Shown here: positions 63,341 to 64,000 of the stretch, in pieces
Numbering within the stretch: the stretch's first letter is position 1
How the letters are laid out: every line of letters starts with the position of its first letter
Source of the DNA: Bradyrhizobium sp. CCBAU 51765
Lineage (GTDB): Bacteria > Pseudomonadota > Alphaproteobacteria > Rhizobiales > Xanthobacteraceae
Assembly (NCBI RefSeq): GCF_015291725.1
Contig: NZ_CP030038.1
Coordinates: forward strand, 4,143,001 to 4,207,000
Direction: 5' to 3'
DNA length: 64,000 nt
Position numbers and translations under genes: made by a program
The notes under the pieces: model-generated
What the model saw: only the letters and a program-made list of their open reading frames with translations
Databases searched by the model: none
What the model was told of the DNA's origin: nothing

Positions 63341-63748
63341 TTACGGATTAGGCGCGCAGCGTTGCCTGTCGACTTGGATTGGATCTGAGTCTTTCCGGCT
63401 GGGTTCGAGTTCCGGCCCGATGACGCGGACGATGCCTTGGCCGGATCGACCCACGTCGAACAGGCGGATGCCGGCCTCGGCCACGCCTTCGCGCAGCGAC
63501 GCGATGGTGCGACTGCGACTCTCCGATGTCGCTGGCCGGCCTGGAGCAGTCGAGACGACGTGATCGAGCGTCGCGAAGCACAAATTCGGCTGCGCGAGCG
63601 GCCTGCTGCTCGCTCTCAGGCGCGCGAGCACGGGACCAGATCCATCGTGAAGCAGATGACGGTCGGCGTGCAGCAGCGAGAAGCCGTCACCGAGATCGGC
63701 GATTTCGTGCCCCTTCCATATCTTGTCGTACATCGTTCGCGCCTTCAC
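63341..63748 (-). pseudogene. Truncated isopropylmalate dehydratase large subunit (LeuC-like)
   Basis: From GTG 63748: KARTMYDKIWKGHEI, then SLLHADRHLLHDGS, LCFATLDHVVSTAPGRP, IRLFDVGRSGQGIVRVIGPE. These match the first 130 residues of LeuC/aconitase-type dehydratases (YDKIW, DRHL, F(A)T-DH, GI--F, QGI-HVIGPE). After GPE the frame is lost; a shifted frame still reads RTQPERL, like the next LeuC segment (LTQPG). The remaining 330 residues, with the Fe-S cysteines, are missing. So it cannot be active. Confidence 0.7.
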
Positions 63749-63930
63749 GGCTCGATCTCCGTATTCACATCTGCGTCGGACAGAGCGCCGACATGGACGA
63801 TCAGCCGCTCCGTGATCGTCCAAAGCTGCTCGCGCTCGGCTTCCGTCAGCAGCCTGAGCAAGGCGGCTTGGCGCTGCTGGACGAACGGTAGAATCTTGCG
63901 ATAGGCGACATCGCCTGCCTCCGCAAAACA
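63745..63930 (-). pseudogene. C-terminal remnant of a MarR-family regulator
   Basis: About 60 residues: AEAGDVAYRKILPFVQQRQA, then ALLRLLTEAEREQLWTITER, then LIVHVGALSDADVNTE. This matches the C-terminal dimerisation helices of MarR proteins; the winged-helix part is gone. The frame runs on to GTG 63963 but similarity ends near 63927, where dispersed repeat sequence begins. The stop overlaps the GTG of the leuC remnant (GTGA), so the two once formed an operon. Confidence 0.55.
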
Positions 63931-63959
63931 ACTATCGGCGGATACGCGGAGATGGCCCC

Positions 63960-64000
63960 TCACCTCACCCCTCTCCCTGTAAGAACGGGGAGAGGCAGCA
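63960..64000. repeat. Dispersed hairpin repeat at the window edge
   Basis: CCTCTCCC (63970-63977) pairs with GGGAGAGG (63988-63995) over a 10-nt loop, following CACCTCACC. The CTCTCC/GGAGAG core resembles the hairpin at 10909-10936. The element continues beyond the window. Confidence 0.5.

Noticed and set aside
63400..63430. GGTTCGAG stretch resembling a tRNA T-arm
   Set aside because: No acceptor stem or anticodon arm around it; it lies in the leuC remnant.
1..64000. CRISPR array, IS element or prophage
   Set aside because: No regularly spaced repeats, transposase motifs or phage structural genes were seen anywhere in the window.

Overview
The window is a 64 kb piece of an alphaproteobacterial chromosome, almost certainly Bradyrhizobium or a close relative. 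The evidence is high GC with strong third-position GC bias, families typical of that group (DUF1236, DUF2147, DUF1476 zeta subunit, many small secreted proteins, a very high density of ABC and TRAP transporters), and intergenic palindromes of the kind common in Bradyrhizobiaceae. No insertion sequence, prophage, CRISPR array or rRNA operon is visible. One tRNA gene (Ser, anticodon TGA) is present. Family names rest on recognition of motifs and overall sequence pattern; no database search was run.

Layout. 1-2911: end of a siroheme nitrite/sulfite reductase gene and its flavoprotein partner. 3113-7345: a small membrane protein, the 5-oxoprolinase genes pxpB-pxpC-pxpA on the minus strand, and divergent RraA-like and cupin genes. 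7397-11458: DUF2147 protein, alpha/beta hydrolase, a secreted cyclohexadienyl dehydratase-like protein, DUF1993 protein and a hypothetical. 11628-17074: minus-strand carbohydrate ABC importer with a terminal 2-hydroxyacid dehydrogenase. 17554-20191: LTXXQ-like protein, single-domain response regulator, small protein, glucokinase. 20458-24820: NAD salvage and synthesis genes pncA and nadE around a PHA-synthase-like hydrolase, then a GrlR-like protein. 24923-26191: DUF1236 secreted protein behind a good EcfG-type stress promoter. 26645-34896: sugar-phosphate isomerase, complete oligopeptide-type ABC importer, ilvD.

35000-46200 is the accessory-looking part. It holds small secreted repeat proteins, two decayed reading frames in front of a PAN-like protein, the tRNA-Ser, a phospholipase D/VTT fusion overlapping an endonuclease/exonuclease/phosphatase gene, the F1-ATPase zeta inhibitor, a GNAT enzyme, a YqhA-like membrane protein and several micro-proteins of 29-42 residues. 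46500-55270 is a housekeeping run: rlpA, epoxide hydrolase-like, dacA-type carboxypeptidase, tmk, holB, metG (with a long histone-H1-like N-terminal tail), a TatD nuclease and a PhnP-like metallo-hydrolase. 55418-63023 holds two different TRAP importers flanking an acyl-CoA synthetase, suggesting uptake and CoA activation of organic acids. The right end carries truncated remnants of a MarR regulator and an isopropylmalate-dehydratase large subunit.

I did not find a clearly new defence or biosynthetic system. The best leads are the broken cluster at 36003-37828, the MetRS tail, the EcfG promoter, a perfect CRP/FNR-type palindrome at 8327-8342, and a 26-bp repeat shared by two distant intergenic regions.
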